From: Pseudomonadota bacterium
Lineage (GTDB): Bacteria > Pseudomonadota > Gammaproteobacteria > Burkholderiales > Ferrovaceae
Direction: 5' to 3'
Assembly: GCA_021828575.1 (NCBI GenBank)
Contig: JAJZEL010000207.1
Coordinates: 1 to 6,322, forward strand
Length of the DNA stretch: 6,322 nucleotides
Shown piece after piece: positions 4,580 through 6,322 of this stretch. The notes below the pieces were generated by a model that was given only the letters and a program-made list of their open reading frames with translations, was not told the DNA's origin and searched no databases. Both the position numbers and the translations under genes were made by a program. Position 1 is the first letter of the stretch; the number at the start of each line of letters is the position of its first letter.

Positions 4580-6322
4580 GATGGGTCTGACAATTTGTCC
4601 AGGAGTGTCTGATGGGCGCTGAAAGTTTTGCCTCGCCGGGGTCGGAGGCGGCGCCAGCTGCCGTCCTCGGCCATTTCCCATGCGCCATGCCTGTCCTTGA
4701 GATAAGGCTCCAGTCCTTCTCGCACCACCCGGCGTTTCACTTGCGGGTCAAGGATGGGAACGCATATTTCGATGCGGCGAAAAAAATTACGGTCCATCCA
4801 GTCTGCGCTAGAAAGAAACACGTCTTCAGCACCCGTGTTGTAAAAATAAAAAATCCGGTGGTGTTCAAGAAACCGGCCGATGACGGAAATGACGCGAATG
4901 TGTTCTGACAGACCCGCCACGCCTGGCTTGAGCAGGCAGGCACCACGCACGATCAGGTCAACTTTTACTCCTGCCTGGCTGGCTTCATACAGGGCATCAA
5001 TGACCAGAGGTTCCGTGAGGGCATTCATCTTGATGATCATGCGAGCAGGTTGGCCATTGCCGGCATGTTCTGTTTCCCGCCGAATGGCAGACATCAGGTC
5101 ACGGTGAAGGCTGAAGGGGGCCTGGAGCACTTTACGGAGCTCGGCATGACGCCCCAGTCCGGTGATTTGAAGGAAGATGTCATTGATATCCGCAGTGATG
5201 TCCGGATGAGCGGTGAACAAACCGAAGTCGGTGTACAGCTTGGTGGTTCGAGAATGATAATTGCCTGTCCCCAGATGGACGTATCTTTCGAGGTGCCCTT
5301 GTTCACGTCTGACCACAAGACACATCTTGGCATGGGTTTTGAAACCAAATACGCCATAAACCACGTGTGCGCCGGCGTCTTCCAGTCGTGCAGCCCAGTT
5401 GATGTTGGCTTCTTCATCGAACCGCGCCAATAGTTCCACAATGACAGTCACTTCCTTTCCGCGACTGGCCGCATCGATCAGGGCCTCCATGAGTTCCGAA
5501 TCGGTTCCGGCACGGTAGACGGTTTGTTTGATGGCCAACACCTGGGGATCTTCGGCAGCCAGCCTGACAAAGTCCACCACCGGTGAAAAGGACTGGAAGG
5601 GATGGTGTAACAGCAGATCCTTTCGTTTGAGGGAGGAAAAAAGGCGGTCCGGTTTATTGAACTCTCTGGGCACATGCTGAGTGAAAAGAGGGAATCGGAG
5701 ATCTGGTCGCCTGACCATGTCAGCCACCTGCATCAGGCGAACCAGATTGACCGGTCCGTTGACCCGGTAAAGATCGGAGGGGTCCAGTTCGAATGTCCTG
5801 AGCAGAAAATCGGCCATGGCTTCGGAACAGTTTTCGGCGACTTCAAGGCGCACTTCGTCGCCATACTGGCGATGATTGAGTTCACCTTCAAGTGCTTTGC
5901 GCAGGTTCCCGGGTTCTTCCTCCTCTTCAAGAAACAGCTCACTATTCCTGGTCAGGCGAAACTGGTAACAGCCTTGCACCGTCATGCCTTGAAAAAGTTC
6001 GCCCACGTTCGCATGCAAGACGGATGAAAGAAATATGAATCCTTCCTGGCACCCGGCAATGTCGTCAGGCAATCGGATGAATCGCGGTAATGTCCTGGGC
6101 GCCTGTACGACGGCATGGGTGGCTTGTCGGCCAAAGGCGTCCTGCCCGGACAGTTCTACCGCAAAATTCAGGCTTTTGTTCAGGATGCGGGGAAAGGGGT
6201 GGGCCGTGTCCAATCCGATGGGAGTTAATACCGGGCGCACCTCCCTGAAAAAGTAATCCCTTGCCCAGGCGCGCTGTTCGGGTGTCCAGTGTCCCCGCCT
6301 GAGAAAACAGATGCCCTCGCGT
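4576..6322 (-). CDS. ppk1: Polyphosphate kinase 1, N-terminus cut by the window edge
   Basis: This is PPK1, which reversibly transfers the terminal phosphate of ATP to a growing polyphosphate chain. The visible part is 581 residues. The frame stays open to the right edge, reading WARDYFFREVRPVLTPIG across the GTG at 6240, so that codon is internal. Spacing of the conserved residues matches E. coli PPK with a constant offset of 105, so about 105 N-terminal residues are missing and the full length is near 686. Equivalents of E. coli R375 (TVYR, 5512-5514), R405 (ARFDEEAN, 5422-5424), the autophosphorylated His435 (FKTHAK, 5332-5334) and His592 (FLEHHR, 4861-4863) are all present. HLGTGNYHSRTTKLYTDFG and LSSADWMDRN are further family signatures. 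KTHAK rather than E. coli's KIHAK suggests the alpha/betaproteobacterial subtype. The stop overlaps the CYTH gene start, making ppk1 upstream in a three-gene operon whose promoter lies outside the window. Confidence 0.97.
   Translation of the reverse strand, partial: REGICFLRRGHWTPEQRAWARDYFFREVRPVLTPIGLDTAHPFPRILNKSLNFAVELSGQDAFGRQATHAVVQAPRTLPRFIRLPDDIAGCQEGFIFLSSVLHANVGELFQGMTVQGCYQFRLTRNSELFLEEEEEPGNLRKALEGELNHRQYGDEVRLEVAENCSEAMADFLLRTFELDPSDLYRVNGPVNLVRLMQVADMVRRPDLRFPLFTQHVPREFNKPDRLFSSLKRKDLLLHHPFQSFSPVVDFVRLAAEDPQVLAIKQTVYRAGTDSELMEALIDAASRGKEVTVIVELLARFDEEANINWAARLEDAGAHVVYGVFGFKTHAKMCLVVRREQGHLERYVHLGTGNYHSRTTKLYTDFGLFTAHPDITADINDIFLQITGLGRHAELRKVLQAPFSLHRDLMSAIRRETEHAGNGQPARMIIKMNALTEPLVIDALYEASQAGVKVDLIVRGACLLKPGVAGLSEHIRVISVIGRFLEHHRIFYFYNTGAEDVFLSSADWMDRNFFRRIEICVPILDPQVKRRVVREGLEPYLKDRHGAWEMAEDGSWRRLRPRRGKTFSAHQTLLDKLSDPS

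Noticed and set aside
3947..4681. Longer CYTH reading frame starting at 4681
   Set aside because: The extra 34 residues lie inside ppk1 and have no CYTH character. The ATG at 4579 begins right at the ExExK motif and forms an ATGA overlap like the other junctions.
5674..6027. Plus-strand open frame of about 117 codons antisense to ppk1
   Set aside because: It lies wholly opposite a strongly conserved PPK1 coding region, has no recognisable motif, and is a typical shadow frame of GC-rich coding DNA.

Overview
The window looks like ordinary chromosome from a Betaproteobacterium, probably an environmental lineage of moderate GC. The best clues are protein similarities recalled from memory: the FtsH protease domain and its Pro-rich tail, and the KTHAKM-type PPK1, both read like betaproteobacterial family members. 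No database was searched, so the class is likely and the genus is unknown.

Layout. Two gene sets point at each other. On the + strand lie the 3' two-thirds of ftsH (membrane AAA+ protease, cut by the left edge), then folP (dihydropteroate synthase), then glmM (phosphoglucosamine mutase). This is the familiar proteobacterial ftsH-folP-glmM order. On the - strand, reading inward from the right edge, lie ppk1 (polyphosphate kinase, N-terminus cut by the edge), a stand-alone CYTH-domain gene (predicted triphosphatase, YgiF-like but without a CHAD domain), and a sixA-like phosphohistidine phosphatase gene. glmM and sixA converge and overlap by 14 bp.

How the genes work together. The + set is housekeeping: membrane and cytosolic proteolysis, folate synthesis, and the GlcN-6-P to GlcN-1-P step toward UDP-GlcNAc. 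The - set looks like a phosphate/polyphosphate module. PPK1 makes polyphosphate through a phosphohistidine enzyme intermediate, CYTH proteins bind or hydrolyse triphosphate-type substrates, and SixA removes phosphate from histidine. Each of the three junctions folP/glmM, ppk1/CYTH and CYTH/sixA is a 4-bp ATGA stop-start overlap, so both sets are probably translationally coupled operons. The only real intergenic gap, 45 bp between ftsH and folP, holds a perfect 11-bp GC-rich inverted repeat that runs into the folP ribosome binding site.

No stretch over 300 bases lacks a gene. I see no RNA genes, mobile elements, CRISPR arrays or frameshifted genes, and no clearly undescribed system. The points most worth a second look are the ppk1-CYTH-sixA operon, the ftsH-folP hairpin, and the terminator-less convergent overlap.
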